A DNA stretch of 64,000 bases from Roseicyclus sp. (GTDB lineage Bacteria > Pseudomonadota > Alphaproteobacteria > Rhodobacterales > Rhodobacteraceae), in the NCBI GenBank assembly GCA_018401965.1, contig JAGYJU010000016.1, positions 82,244 through 146,243 on the forward strand, read 5' to 3'. Below the pieces are notes generated by a model that saw only the letters and a program-made list of their open reading frames with translations, did not search any database and was not told the DNA's origin. The translations under genes were made by a program, and so were the position numbers. The number at the start of each line of letters is the position of its first letter. Position 1 is the stretch's first letter. Below are positions 7,876 through 16,965 of this stretch, in pieces.

Positions 7876-8796
7876 TCAGGCAACCGACAGCGCCAACCAG
7901 CCCATGTAGCCTGCATAGATCATCAAGAACCCTGCGCCCGCACCACGCCCGATCCGGCCAAGAAACAAGACCCCCAGCAACAAGACCGCAGATCCGGCCA
8001 CCATCACCAGATCGACCGGCGACAGCCCCGGCGGCACCGGGATCGGCACGATCACCGCGGTCAGGCCCAGGATGGCAAGGATGTTGAACACGTTCGACCC
8101 CAGCACATTGCCAAGCGCCAATCCCGCCTGCCCGCGCCGCGCCGCGATCACGCTGGTCGCCAGTTCCGGCAACGACGTGCCCACGGCCACGACCGTCAGG
8201 CCGATCACCGTTTCCCCGATGCCAAGCGCGCGTGCGATGCCAGTGGCACCTTCCACCAAAAGCCAGGCCCCGCCGATCAGCGCGGCCAGCCCCAGGACTA
8301 AAAGGCCCGCGATCTTGCCGGTGCCAAGCCCCGCGATCTCGGGCACGGGTTCCATCGCCGCATCCCGCGACAGCGCGCGCCAGATGTAGACGGCCAGCGC
8401 CCCCAGCAAGATCACGCCTTCGACCCGGCCCACGGCGACCCCCAGGACGATCACCGCGATCCCAAACACCGTGGCCACCGCCAGCCAGGCCCGATCCTCG
8501 ACACCGGCAACCCCGGCGGGCACCGGCGCAATCACCGCCGCAAGCCCAAGGATCAACAGGATATTGGCGATATTCGAACCCAGCACATTGCCGATGGCAA
8601 TGCCCGGCGCCCCCGCAAGCGCCGCCGACAGCGATGTCAGCATCTCGGGCATCGATGTGCCGAACCCCAGCACCACCGCCCCCACGACCGCCATCGGCAA
8701 TTGCATCCGCGTGGCAAGGGCCACGGCCCCCCGCACCAGCCCTTCGCCACCGCCAAGCAACAGGGCAAGCCCCGCCAGAACCATAACGATATCCAT
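7876..8796 (-). CDS. Calcium/sodium antiporter (CaCA family, YrbG type)
   Basis: Integral membrane exchanger of 306 residues with about ten hydrophobic segments in two homologous halves. Each half carries the alpha-repeat signature: GTSMPEMLTSL (about residues 45-55) followed by GNVLGSNIANI, and GTSLPELATSV (about 207-217) followed by GNVLGSNVFNI. The acidic residue in each GTSxPE motif lines the ion site in the family. Length is close to the family norm. It stands alone; coupling ion and direction are family inference. Confidence 0.92.
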   Translation of the reverse strand: MDIVMVLAGLALLLGGGEGLVRGAVALATRMQLPMAVVGAVVLGFGTSMPEMLTSLSAALAGAPGIAIGNVLGSNIANILLILGLAAVIAPVPAGVAGVEDRAWLAVATVFGIAVIVLGVAVGRVEGVILLGALAVYIWRALSRDAAMEPVPEIAGLGTGKIAGLLVLGLAALIGGAWLLVEGATGIARALGIGETVIGLTVVAVGTSLPELATSVIAARRGQAGLALGNVLGSNVFNILAILGLTAVIVPIPVPPGLSPVDLVMVAGSAVLLLGVLFLGRIGRGAGAGFLMIYAGYMGWLALSVA

Positions 8797-8906
8797 GACC
8801 CACCCTTATCGGCCCGCATATGCCCCGCGCACCGGCCCCGATGGCGTGCAAGTGGCATTCGGCGAACCTGCCCGCAAGGCCCGGTCAGCGGCTTTTTCGC
8901 AAGGCG

Positions 8907-9407
8907 TCAGAACGCCTCTGGCTTGGCCTCTCGTGCCATGTGATCCAGCACGGCATTGACGAATTTCGGCTCCTTCCGTTCCGGGAAAAACGCGCGCGCC
9001 ACGTCGACATATTCGCTGATCACCACCTTGGGCGGGGCCACGCCCTCGACCAGCTCGGCGCCCGCGGCGCGAAACAGCGCGCGCAGCGTCGGGTCGATCC
9101 GGTGGATCGGCCATTTCGCCACCAGCGCGCGATCCGTCATCTGGTCGATCCGGGCCTGCCAGTTCACCGCGTCTTCCAGCGTCTTGGCGAACAGGTCGGG
9201 GTCACCCTCGGCCATTTCCTCGCCCTCGTAGACCGCGCCGAAGCGATGCGTTTCGAACTCGGTCCGAACGGCTTGGCGGGTCTGGCCCGACACTTCCATC
9301 TGGAACAGCGCCTGCACGGCATAAAGCCGCGCGGCAGACCGCATCTGGCGGCGCTCTTCGCGGCTGATGCCCTTGGGGCGCGGGGTCTGGGCAGGGTCGT
9401 CGATCAT
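8907..9407 (-). CDS. nusB: Transcription antitermination factor NusB
   Basis: Protein of 166 residues with the all-helical NusB fold. It has RRQMRSAARLYAVQALFQMEVSG at the N terminus (arginine-rich, boxA RNA binding) and the C-terminal signature PPKVVISEYVDVARAFFPE...FVNAVLDHMAR. It acts with NusE on rRNA antitermination. The start overlaps the ribH stop by 4 bases, so it is the last gene of the rib cluster and translationally coupled. Confidence 0.95.
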   Translation of the reverse strand: MIDDPAQTPRPKGISREERRQMRSAARLYAVQALFQMEVSGQTRQAVRTEFETHRFGAVYEGEEMAEGDPDLFAKTLEDAVNWQARIDQMTDRALVAKWPIHRIDPTLRALFRAAGAELVEGVAPPKVVISEYVDVARAFFPERKEPKFVNAVLDHMAREAKPEAF

Positions 9408-9952
9408 GCGCGTGAGGGGCCTTCGCTGTCGCCCGCGCCACCGGTCACATCGGGGCGCGGCTTGAAACCGATGCCGCCTTTAGGCTGCGCGAACCGGCGC
9501 GTCAACGCGATCAGGTGCAGGGCCGCCGCCGCCGCACCGCCCGCCGTGTTCAGCCGCGCCGCATCGGCGCGTTCTTCGGCCTGGGCGCGGGTTTCCACCG
9601 TGATGATCCCGTTGCCGATGCAAACGCCCTGCATCCCCAACAGCGTCAGCGCCCGCGCGCTTTCATTGACCACCACGTCGTAATGCGAGGTCGCCCCCCG
9701 GATCACGCAGCCAAGGGCGACGTAACCGTCGAAATCGCCCAGCCGATGCGCGATGCCGATGGCCGTCGCGATTTCCAGCGAACCGGGCACCTCGAGCGTT
9801 TCATGCGCCACGCCCGCCTGGTCGAGCACCGCGCGCGCCGCGCCAAGCTGCGCCTGCGAAATGGCGGTGTAATAAGGCGCGATCACGATGGCGATCTTCA
9901 CCGGCTTGTCGAAACCCGGCAGCCCCATGTCATTGTCGGAATGTCCGGCCAT
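9404..9952 (-). CDS. ribH: 6,7-dimethyl-8-ribityllumazine synthase
   Basis: Protein of 182 residues that condenses the ribityl-pyrimidine with dihydroxybutanone phosphate in the penultimate riboflavin step. Family signatures are VPGSLEIATAIG (about residues 59-70), the phosphate-binding GCVIRGATSHYDVV with the catalytic His, and GIITVETRAQAEERA. A C-terminal extension rich in Gly, Pro and Arg is longer than in E. coli. It is adjacent to ribB with no intergenic base and overlaps nusB by 4 bases. Confidence 0.95.
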   Translation of the reverse strand: MAGHSDNDMGLPGFDKPVKIAIVIAPYYTAISQAQLGAARAVLDQAGVAHETLEVPGSLEIATAIGIAHRLGDFDGYVALGCVIRGATSHYDVVVNESARALTLLGMQGVCIGNGIITVETRAQAEERADAARLNTAGGAAAAALHLIALTRRFAQPKGGIGFKPRPDVTGGAGDSEGPSRA

Positions 9953-11083
9953 TTATCCAAGCTCCGAAATCTTGCGCGTGCCCAGGATGGACAGGCCATA
10001 AGCCTCCAGCCCGACGACCTTGGGCTTGGGGGAATTTGTCAGCAGGATCATGTCGCTGATCCCCAGCGACGACAGGATCTGCGCGCCAAGCCCGTATTGC
10101 CGCAAGGTCTGGGGGCTGACCTCGTCCTCGACGACCAGCTTCATGGTCAGATCGCGCAGCAAGACCAGAACGCCGCGCCCCTCGTCCGCGATCAGGCGCA
10201 TGGCATCGCCAAACTCGCCCGCGCGCCCCTTGGGGCCCGCGCCCACCACGTCCAGCAGGGGGTCCATGGCATGCATCCGCACCAGAACCGGGTCGGGCGT
10301 GGAAATATCGCCCTTGATCAGCACGATATGTTCGGCGCCCTGGGTCTCGTCGGTGTAGATCCGCATGGTCCAGTCGCCACCGAATTCACTGGTGATGACC
10401 TGTTCCTGCCGTACCTTGACCAGGTTGTCATGCCGCCGCCGATAGGAAATCAGGTCGCTGATCGTGCCGATCTTCAGATTGTGGCGCTGCGCAAACCCCA
10501 CAAGGTCGGGCAGCCGCGCCATGGACCCGTCTTCGTTCATGATCTCGCAGATCACGCCCGACGGGTTCAGCCCCGCCAGACGCGAGATATCCACCGCCGC
10601 TTCCGTATGGCCCGCGCGCACCAGCACGCCGCCATCGCGCGCGCGCAGCGGGAACACATGGCCCGGCGTGGCGATATCAGCCGCGCCGCGCGACGCATCG
10701 ATGGCCACCTGCACCGTGCGCGCGCGGTCCGCCGCCGAAATGCCCGTGGTCACGCCCTCGCGCGCCTCGATCGACAAGGTGAACGCGGTCTCGTGGCGCG
10801 ACGAATTGTTCGTCGACATCAGCGGCAGGCCAAGCTCGTCGATCCGGGCGCTGGTCATCGACAAGCAGATCAGCCCGCGCCCATGGGTCGCCATGAAGTT
10901 GATCACATCGGGCGTCGCCCATTGCGCGGGGATCACCAGATCACCTTCGTTTTCGCGGTCCTCGTGATCGACCAGGATGAACATATGGCCGTTGCGCGCC
11001 TCCTCGAGGATCTCCTCGATGGGCGAAATCGCCTCGGCCCAGTCTTTCTCGACCGGTCCCGGCTGTTCAAAGGCTTGCGTCAT
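9953..11083 (-). CDS. ribB: 3,4-dihydroxy-2-butanone 4-phosphate synthase with degenerate GTP cyclohydrolase II domain
   Basis: Protein of 376 residues in two domains. Residues about 20-220 form RibB, with FILVDHEDRENEGDL and MSTNNSSRHETAF (metal and phosphate binding) and GHTEAAVDISRLAG. Residues about 225-376 have the RibA fold, but the Cys3 zinc site of true GTP cyclohydrolase II is gone: the equivalent stretch reads MDPLLDVVGAGPKGR with no cysteine. So only the dihydroxybutanone phosphate activity is expected. Many alphaproteobacteria have such a fused degenerate form. It sits between the hypothetical gene at 11142 and ribH. Confidence 0.9.
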   Translation of the reverse strand: MTQAFEQPGPVEKDWAEAISPIEEILEEARNGHMFILVDHEDRENEGDLVIPAQWATPDVINFMATHGRGLICLSMTSARIDELGLPLMSTNNSSRHETAFTLSIEAREGVTTGISAADRARTVQVAIDASRGAADIATPGHVFPLRARDGGVLVRAGHTEAAVDISRLAGLNPSGVICEIMNEDGSMARLPDLVGFAQRHNLKIGTISDLISYRRRHDNLVKVRQEQVITSEFGGDWTMRIYTDETQGAEHIVLIKGDISTPDPVLVRMHAMDPLLDVVGAGPKGRAGEFGDAMRLIADEGRGVLVLLRDLTMKLVVEDEVSPQTLRQYGLGAQILSSLGISDMILLTNSPKPKVVGLEAYGLSILGTRKISELG

Positions 11084-11141
11084 GGCCGTTCTCTCCGCGC
11101 GTCGTTTCAGGGGCGCAGATAGCCCATCGTTGCGCCGGTGA

Positions 11142-11720
11142 CTAGGCCACGGCGACGGCGTCGAACATCACGCCCCTGTCGATCACACCGCCCAGCCCCG
11201 CCGCCGCGCACCAGCCGCGTTCCACCTCTGTGGCCGCGACCAGAACCACCCCGTCGCGCGCCAGCCGCCGCTCTGCCAAGGCGCCCCGGATCGTGTCGCA
11301 GGTGTCGCGCCATGTCGCGGTAAAGGCCGGCGCGGCGCTGGCCGCCTCCAACAGACCCGGCTGCGCCGCCAGGACATCCGCCGCGCGGGCCGGCGCATAG
11401 ACCGCCGCCAGACGCCCGGCTGCCCCGGCCAGATCCGTCAGCCGCGCCGCCACATCCGCGCCGACCGTCACCTGCCCCCGGCGCAGATCCAGCGCATTGC
11501 CGGAAAACAGGAAGGCCACGATGTCATGGCCCGTGGTGGTACGGATCGTGGCATAGGTCTTGTAGGGCAGGCCCAAACGCTTGGCGCGCGCCACATGGAT
11601 GCGCACCACCTCCAAGGGCAGGCTCGGCAACAGCTCGCGCCGCGCCTTGGTCCAGGCCAGCTTGCGAAAGCCGAACCCCGGCTCCATCGACGGCCCGTTG
11701 TTATGCCCGATCCCGCTCAT
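11142..11720 (-). CDS. Hypothetical protein of the rib cluster
   Basis: Protein of 192 residues starting MSGIGHNNGPSMEPG, a motif seen at the N terminus of many alphaproteobacterial small proteins. A basic segment KARRELLPSLPLEVVRIHVARAKRLGLPYKTYA follows, then an Ala-rich second half with VTVGADVAARL. I do not recognise a functional family. The start at 11720 is fixed by the loss of similarity upstream, where a repeated hairpin plus GGGATATTT module lies and supplies GAAGAAG and GGCGGGG as possible ribosome contact. It is probably co-transcribed with ribE and ribB. Confidence 0.7.
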   Translation of the reverse strand: MSGIGHNNGPSMEPGFGFRKLAWTKARRELLPSLPLEVVRIHVARAKRLGLPYKTYATIRTTTGHDIVAFLFSGNALDLRRGQVTVGADVAARLTDLAGAAGRLAAVYAPARAADVLAAQPGLLEAASAAPAFTATWRDTCDTIRGALAERRLARDGVVLVAATEVERGWCAAAGLGGVIDRGVMFDAVAVA

Positions 11721-11731
11721 GCCCCGCCTGT

Positions 11732-11762
11732 CGCTTCTTCGTTTCTCAAATATCCCCGCCGG
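11732..11762 (-). repeat. Hairpin/GGGATATTT module, copy A
   Basis: Minus strand reads CCGGCGGGGATATTTG then AGAAACGAAGAAGCG, 12-42 bases upstream of the ATG at 11720. The same string occurs at 50577-50611 and 60359-60390, each time in the sense orientation just before a start codon. Confidence 0.75.
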
Positions 11763-11814
11763 AGGCCGCCGGCACCGCGCCGACAAGGGCCGGAACGGCC
11801 CGCGAAGGCCCCCC

Positions 11815-12402
11815 TCACCCCCACTCCTGCAACCGCGCCACGTAGCGCGCCAGCGTGTCGATCTCGAGGTTCACCAGATCGCCCACCGCCGTGTCGCCCC
11901 AGGTCGTCACCGCCTTGGTATGCGGGATCAGGTTCACCCCGAAGGTCACGCCCTCGACCTCGTTCACGGTCAGCGAGGTGCCGTTCAGCGCCACCGATCC
12001 CTTGGGCGCGATGAAGCGCGCCAGCGCCTCGGGCGCGCGGAAACTGATCCGGGTCGATGCGCCCTCATCCGTCACCCCCACGACCTCGGCCACGCCATCG
12101 ACATGGCCCGATACGATATGCCCGCCCAATTCATCGCCCAGCCGCAGCGCGCGTTCCAGGTTCAGCCGCTGGCCCACCGCCCAACCCGACACATTGGTTT
12201 TCGACACGGTTTCGGCGGAAATATCGACCTCGAACCAATCCGCCCCCAACCCCGTCACCGTCAGGCAGACCCCGTCGCAGGCGATGGAGGCCCCGATATC
12301 GATCGCCTTGGTGTCATAGCCGGTGCCGATCCGCGCCTGAAGGTCGCCCGCCAGCCGCAGCGCCCGCACCTCGCCCAGATCGGTCACGATCCCCGTGAAC
12401 AT
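11815..12402 (-). CDS. ribE: Riboflavin synthase, alpha subunit
   Basis: Protein of 195 residues made of two homologous barrels. The first starts MFTGIVTDLGEV and has ASIACDGVCLTVTG; the second has GHIVSGHVDGVAEV and GSVALNGTSLTVNEV. It dismutates two lumazine molecules to riboflavin as a homotrimer. The start is ATG at 12402, at the MFTGIV motif that begins the family; an upstream in-frame start is unsupported. Its expected upstream neighbour ribD is 7.9 kb away, beyond the capsule locus, and ribE must therefore have its own promoter near 12403-12578. Confidence 0.95.
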   Translation of the reverse strand: MFTGIVTDLGEVRALRLAGDLQARIGTGYDTKAIDIGASIACDGVCLTVTGLGADWFEVDISAETVSKTNVSGWAVGQRLNLERALRLGDELGGHIVSGHVDGVAEVVGVTDEGASTRISFRAPEALARFIAPKGSVALNGTSLTVNEVEGVTFGVNLIPHTKAVTTWGDTAVGDLVNLEIDTLARYVARLQEWG

Positions 12403-12578
12403 CGCCGCATTCCCCATGTCTGTGTCGCCCCGACACAATCACGCGCGCGCGCCCGCTTCAAGTTCAAGCAGCGCGCGCGCCACAGATCTGCCTGCTTTGC
12501 GTCGCAGCCACGCCGCCTTTGCTTGCTTTCATCGCGCGAAAGCCGCATGCCCATGGCAGTAACGAGTAGTAAATCCCG

Positions 12579-13125
12579 ATGGCCCAACGCCACGCAACCC
12601 GCGTGTTCCTCTTTCTGCAAGGCCCCCACGGCCCGTTTTTCGGCCAGCTTGGCCGGATGCTGGGGGCTGCGGGCGCGCGCGTCTGGCGCGTGGGGTTCAA
12701 CAGCGGCGATGCCGCCTTCTGGCCCGACCCCGCCAGCTACATCGCCTTTGCCGCTGCGCCCGATACCTGGCCGGGCCGCATCGCGGCGATCCTGGATCAA
12801 AAGGGCATCACCGATCTTGTGCTGTACGGCGACACGCGCCCGATCCACGCGACCGCCATCGCCGCCGCCCGCGCCCGCGGCCTGACCGTCCATGTCTTCG
12901 AAGAAGGCTACCTGCGGCCCTATTGGGTCACCTATGAACGCGGCGGGGCCAATGGCCATTCGCGGATCATGGAATTGACGGTCGAGGAGATGCGCCGCGC
13001 GCTGGCGGGGCTGGATCTCGATCTGCCCGATGCGCCCGCGCGCTGGGGCGACATGCGCCAGCACGTGTTCTACGGCGCGCTTTACCATTATTTCGTGTTC
13101 CTGCGAAACCGACGCTATGCCGGGT
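12579..13125 (+). pseudogene. kpsS: KpsS-like capsule export protein, 3' end lost to nested insertion sequences
   Basis: N-terminal 182 residues of a capsule polysaccharide protein of the KpsS/LipB group (usually about 400 residues). They include FLFLQGPHGPFFGQLGRML, TDLVLYGDTRPIHATAI and the diagnostic HVFEEGYLRPYWVT. KpsS helps build the Kdo linker on the lipid anchor of capsules. The frame runs into an ISAs1-like element at about 13126 and ends 40 bases inside it. The missing C-terminal half does not reappear after the insertions (it should lie before 17088), so the locus has suffered a deletion as well as an insertion. Confidence 0.85.
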
Positions 13126-13852
13126 CAGGGCTATTCACTGTAGGGCAGAAAGTTATTGAAAGTTAGCTTGTTGTCTGAATCTCTGTTGTCGACGGCTTTG
13201 GAGGATGGCAACGATGATCTCATTACGTTCAGTTTTGCGGGAAATTCCGGACACGCGAGGAAAGAAAGGGCGTCTACATAGGCTCGAAGCGATCCTTGGG
13301 CTGATCCTTCTTTCGATGTTGACGGGCCGTACGGGGATGATGGCGGCCTACCGGCTTGGGCGCACCTTGTCCCGTTCACAACTCAACCGACTTGGGTTCC
13401 GACGTGACCGCCAGTCCCCTGCCACGCGACGTTGACGGAGACTTTGCGAGGGATTGATCCGGACGCAATGGCTCGCGCCTTCAGCCGTCTCACGGTCGAA
13501 GGACGGACTGAAGACGCAGATACGAAGGTCCAGCGTCATATCGCGTTAGACGGCAAGACGCTGCGAGCCAGCAAGGACGGGAAGCGCGCGCTGAACATGT
13601 CTTATCGGCGTTTTGCGCAGCGCTCGAACAATCTGCCGGCCATACCTCCTCCCGAGGTAAAGGCCGGGAGATCCCAGATGCGTTGCGGCTGATCGAGACC
13701 ATTGATCTTGAGGGATTGGTTGTCACGGGAGACGCAATTTTCTGCCAAAAAACAATCGCTTCTCGGATTGTGGAGAAGGGTGGTGATTTCTTGCTCCCAG
13801 TGAAGCGGAACCAGAAAGACCTTTGCGAAGAAATCGAAACGGCCTTTCAGCT
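13126..13852 (+). mobile_element. ISAs1-like element, left part only
   Basis: Begins with CAGGGCTATTCACTGTAGGG inside kpsS and contains the start of an ISAs1-type transposase. It is cut at 13852 by the IS701-like element and its right half, including the right inverted repeat, is absent from the window. Confidence 0.7.
13205..13852 (+). pseudogene. ISAs1 family transposase remnant with two frameshifts
   Basis: Three consecutive frames give one ISAs1-type transposase N-terminal half. They are MISLRSVLREIPDTRGKKGR to NRLGFRRDRQ, then PCHATLTETLRGID to the HIALDGKTLRASKDGKRALNM stretch, then VLSAFCAALEQSAGHTSSRG to VVTGDAIFCQKTIASRIVEK and VKRNQKDLCEEIETAFQ. Frames change near 13412-13425 and near 13597. 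The protein stops at the IS701-like insertion, so the C-terminal catalytic part is missing. It is dead beyond doubt. Confidence 0.82.
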
Positions 13853-14525
13853 CGACTTTGTACATTTTCTGCGGCTAGGCCGCGAAGCATAAGGCTTGAG
13901 CCATTCGAACGAAGCGGTCTGGCGGGATTTTATTGCGCTGTCGGTCTGGCGGGGAGTGTGAAGAAATGTCTCCGACCCATAGGGAGAAGCGGACGGCGCC
14001 GATTGCATCGGAGAATGTGAGATGGGTTTTCCGGTACCACGCTGCGGCATAAGGGGAGCTTGCAGAGTTCAGAAGATCGCCCGCCCAAAGCGTAATAAGA
14101 CTGTAAAGACCGAGCAGCGCGGGCGTTGTGCGCGCGATAGCTTTGTCGGACCATTGGCGTTGCGTTTCGACCCCGAGATGGGCGCGGGTTTCTGCGAAGG
14201 TGACTTCGACCTGCCAACGCCGTACGAAGAAGGCGACGATTTCGGCAGGTTGCAGGGTGACATCCGTGCTGAAGAATGCCTGTGGGTCTCTGCGATCTTC
14301 AGGGTCACGGACCAGAACCCATCGGATAGTTGCAGGCGTGTTGCCCGGGCGATACCAGATCGCGATGTCAGAGGTGATTTCAAGCTCCTTGTCCTGCTTA
14401 TGGCCGTACCAGGTAGGAACGCAGATCCGGTGCCAAACAGTTGCCGGATTTGACAGAAGGGTTTTGAGTTTGGGCAGGGGTGCGCCTTTTTGTGCAGGAC
14501 GGCCAAGGCTGTGTCGAGATCGCTC

Positions 14526-15842
14526 GAGACTGTGCCGAATTTTGTGCGTGACGCGTCTTCTTACGCCATCGGGAAGCGGTCTTCGAACATGATGGCGAGC
14601 TGAGATCTGACAGCGTGCCATTCGCGAACCGAGCGCTTCCATTCGGCTGATGTAGCATTGAGCGCCAGATAGATCAATTTCGCCGCCGCGTCGTCGCTGG
14701 GGAAGTGGCCCCGAGTGCGGACGGCGCGCCGGATCTTCGAGTTCAGCGCCTCAATCGCATTGGTGGTGTAGATCAGCCTTCGGACCTCAGGCGGATAATC
14801 GAGGAATGGGATGACCTCGTTCCAGGCCCGGCGCCAGCTCGGCGCGATCGCCGGATACCGCCTGGCCAGATCACTGTCCTCGAACTCAGCCAGAGCCAGT
14901 TCTGCCGCTTTGGCGTCCACGGCCGTGTAGATCGCCTTGAGGGCGGTGGCGACGGCTTTGCGGTCCTTATAGCTGGCGAAGTTCATGGAATGGCGCAGCA
15001 GGTGGACGATGCAGGTCTGAACACGCGTCTGGGGAAAGGCAGCCTCGATGGCCTGCGGGAACCCCTTCAGCCCGTCCACGACGGCGATGAGGATGTCCTG
15101 GACGCCTCGGTTGCGCAGGTCGCTGAGAACCTTGGCCCAGAACTTCGCGCCCTCATTGGCCTGAAACCACAGGCCCAGAACGTCCCGCGTGCCGTCGGGC
15201 AGCACCGCGAGGGCCACGAAGACAGCCTTGTTCGAGACCGCCCCGTCGCTGCGGATATTGACCCGGATCGCGTCCATGAAGACGATCGGATAGCAGGGCT
15301 CCAAAGGGCGGTTCTGCCAGGCGGTGACCTCCTCCATGACTGCGTCGGTGATCGCGGAAATCAGGCTGGGCGAGGCCTCGACGCCGTAGATTTCCTCGAT
15401 ATGCCCCTGGATCTCGCGGGTCGTCATGCCCCGGGCATACATGCTGACGATCTTGCGGTCGAACTCGGGAAAGCGGCGCTGATACTTGGCGATCAGCATC
15501 GGATCGAAGGTCCCGTTGCGGTCGCGGGGGATGTCCAGAACCACCTTGCCGCTGTCGGTGGTCACCGTCTTCTGACTGCTGCCATTGCGCCGATTGGGGG
15601 CCTGGTTCTGGCCCTCAGGCACATCTTCTACGCGCTCTTCATTGAGATGGACGTCCAGCTCCGTGCTCAGCGCACGTTCCGCCAGCGCCTTGGTCAGTTC
15701 CGCCAAGATGCCGGTCTTGCCAAACAGATCGCCAGGCGTGCGCCCTTCCATCAGTCGGTCCAGCAGGTCTTTATCAATGCTCATACGTGGGTCTCCTCTT
15801 CGAGCAGTTACAACGTCAGCGCACAAAATTCAGGATAGTCCC
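14526..15842 (-). mobile_element. IS256 family insertion sequence, apparently intact
   Basis: Element of 1,317 bp with inverted repeats GAGACTGTGCCGAATTTTG (left) and GGGACTATCCTGAATTTTG (right, minus strand). It is flanked by perfect 8-bp direct repeats GATCGCTC (14518-14525 and 15843-15850), the duplication length of IS256. The transposase ORF is intact, so it may be mobile. Confidence 0.92.
14561..15787 (-). CDS. IS256 family transposase
   Basis: About 408 residues from MSIDKDLLDRLMEGRTPGD (start near 15784; an upstream start adds a few residues). Mutator-type DDE transposase: YPIVFMDAIRVNIR (first Asp), DILIAVVDGLKGFPQAI (second Asp) and YTTNAIEALNSKIRRAV (Glu), with the CIVHLLRHSMNF helix typical of the family. 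Full length with no disruption. It interrupts the IS701-like transposase. Confidence 0.95.
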   Translation of the reverse strand, partial: RMSIDKDLLDRLMEGRTPGDLFGKTGILAELTKALAERALSTELDVHLNEERVEDVPEGQNQAPNRRNGSSQKTVTTDSGKVVLDIPRDRNGTFDPMLIAKYQRRFPEFDRKIVSMYARGMTTREIQGHIEEIYGVEASPSLISAITDAVMEEVTAWQNRPLEPCYPIVFMDAIRVNIRSDGAVSNKAVFVALAVLPDGTRDVLGLWFQANEGAKFWAKVLSDLRNRGVQDILIAVVDGLKGFPQAIEAAFPQTRVQTCIVHLLRHSMNFASYKDRKAVATALKAIYTAVDAKAAELALAEFEDSDLARRYPAIAPSWRRAWNEVIPFLDYPPEVRRLIYTTNAIEALNSKIRRAVRTRGHFPSDDAAAKLIYLALNATSAEWKRSVREWHAVRSQLAIMFEDRFPMA

Positions 15843-16680
15843 GATCGCTCGGGTGGTTTCTCAAAGAGATTGGCATCCAACCGCAACCTGCTGATCAGCG
15901 TGGCGCGCTGAGTGACGGACTGCACCAGATCATGGGTCCCGAAACTGCTATCTCCGACAAAGATGAGATGCCGTTCGGGTAGCCATCGGCACAGCTGCAT
16001 GATCCCCTGCCGCGCCCAGTCTGTAAGCGGCTTGTGCCGTCGACCCTGCTTGGTATTTGCGCGCTCCGAAGGCGCAAGCAGTGTCAACACAGGCAAGGCT
16101 TTCACGACGCCTGCCCAAGGCACAGGCGCCAAGACCATAAAGCTGAGCCATCGCAAGCCGCTGGCTTTGACGAAATGGCCATGACTGGAGCGGACAGGAT
16201 CTCGGTAGATGCCACGTGCTGCAATCTTGGGTCCCCAGCGGCGCTCAATTGTATCGTCAAGGCCGATGACAATGGGGCCCTCCGGCACAAGGTGCGCAAC
16301 AATCAGTGTCAGCAAGATACGGGCAAGAGCGCGTGGGCTCCATCGGGCGCGGTTCAGGATATGATGATACCTCGCAAAGCCGGGGTCGCTCGTGCGTCCT
16401 GTCATACGCAAGCAGGCAGTCACGGTGCGCTTGCCCGGCGCAAGGATGCAGCCCAGGATCAGCACGAGCATATGTTGCCAGCTTGGGGCGGTAAACTGGG
16501 AGCGGAACGCACCCATCCAAACATGCAGCATCTGGGGGACCGCGTCCCCCGCTTGAGGCGGGTCAACAGGATGATGTGTCATCCAATGTTTCAGATCCGT
16601 CGACCCGGATGATGCAAGATGGTCGTCTGCGGCAAAGTGAATCGCCTGACCTTGTGAGAGAAGTTTGATAGCCTCTTGTC

Positions 16681-16965
16681 ATGAACGAAACAGAAATCGC
16701 GCAGCGTATCGAAGCCTTTGATGCCGCCAATGGCGGCGGCGTAGGCTATTACACGGACAAAGGGGCGTTCCACCTCTATCTCCTCGACACCGAGGCCCCA
16801 ATCGCCCGGCTGAAACCTGTCGGAACAGGTGACGAGGTCAGGCTCGGCTATTGGTCACACCGACGCAGGTGGGAAGACATAGGCGATATGGGCGGCGTCG
16901 TCCTCCCGCTCGACAAAGCCCTCGAATTCATCGCAAATGATGGCGTCTTTTGGACCTGGACTTGA
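16681..16965 (+). CDS. Passenger protein of the IS701-like element, unknown function
   Basis: Protein of 94 residues, MNETEIAQRIEAFDAANGGG at the start and FIANDGVFWTWT at the end, with VRLGYWSHRRRWEDIGDMGG in the middle. The aromatic, Arg-rich core and short length recall DUF3024-like proteins found next to transposases, but I cannot assign a family. It lies inside the inverted repeats of the element, opposite to the transposase, with its stop 3 bases from the right repeat. It is intact although both neighbouring capsule and transposase genes are broken. Confidence 0.6.
   Translation: MNETEIAQRIEAFDAANGGGVGYYTDKGAFHLYLLDTEAPIARLKPVGTGDEVRLGYWSHRRRWEDIGDMGGVVLPLDKALEFIANDGVFWTWT

Larger units (their letters stand above)
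13875..16582 (-). pseudogene. IS701/DDE_5-type transposase, split by IS256
   Basis: N-terminal half 15843-16582 and C-terminal half 13875-14525. Removing the IS256 element plus one copy of its 8-bp duplication restores an in-frame protein of 460 residues, joined at LFEKPPERS|RHSLGRPAQK. Catalytic positions are visible: VIGLDDT (first Asp), FVGDSSFG (second Asp) and RWQVEVTFAETRAHLG (Glu). The family is assigned from these motifs and from the 4-bp flanks; an IS4-group relative is the alternative. The frame is otherwise clean, suggesting the IS256 hit is recent. Confidence 0.8.

Noticed and set aside
9953..11083. Functional GTP cyclohydrolase II (RibA) in the ribB product
   Set aside because: The zinc-binding cysteines of the RibA domain are absent; only the RibB domain is complete.
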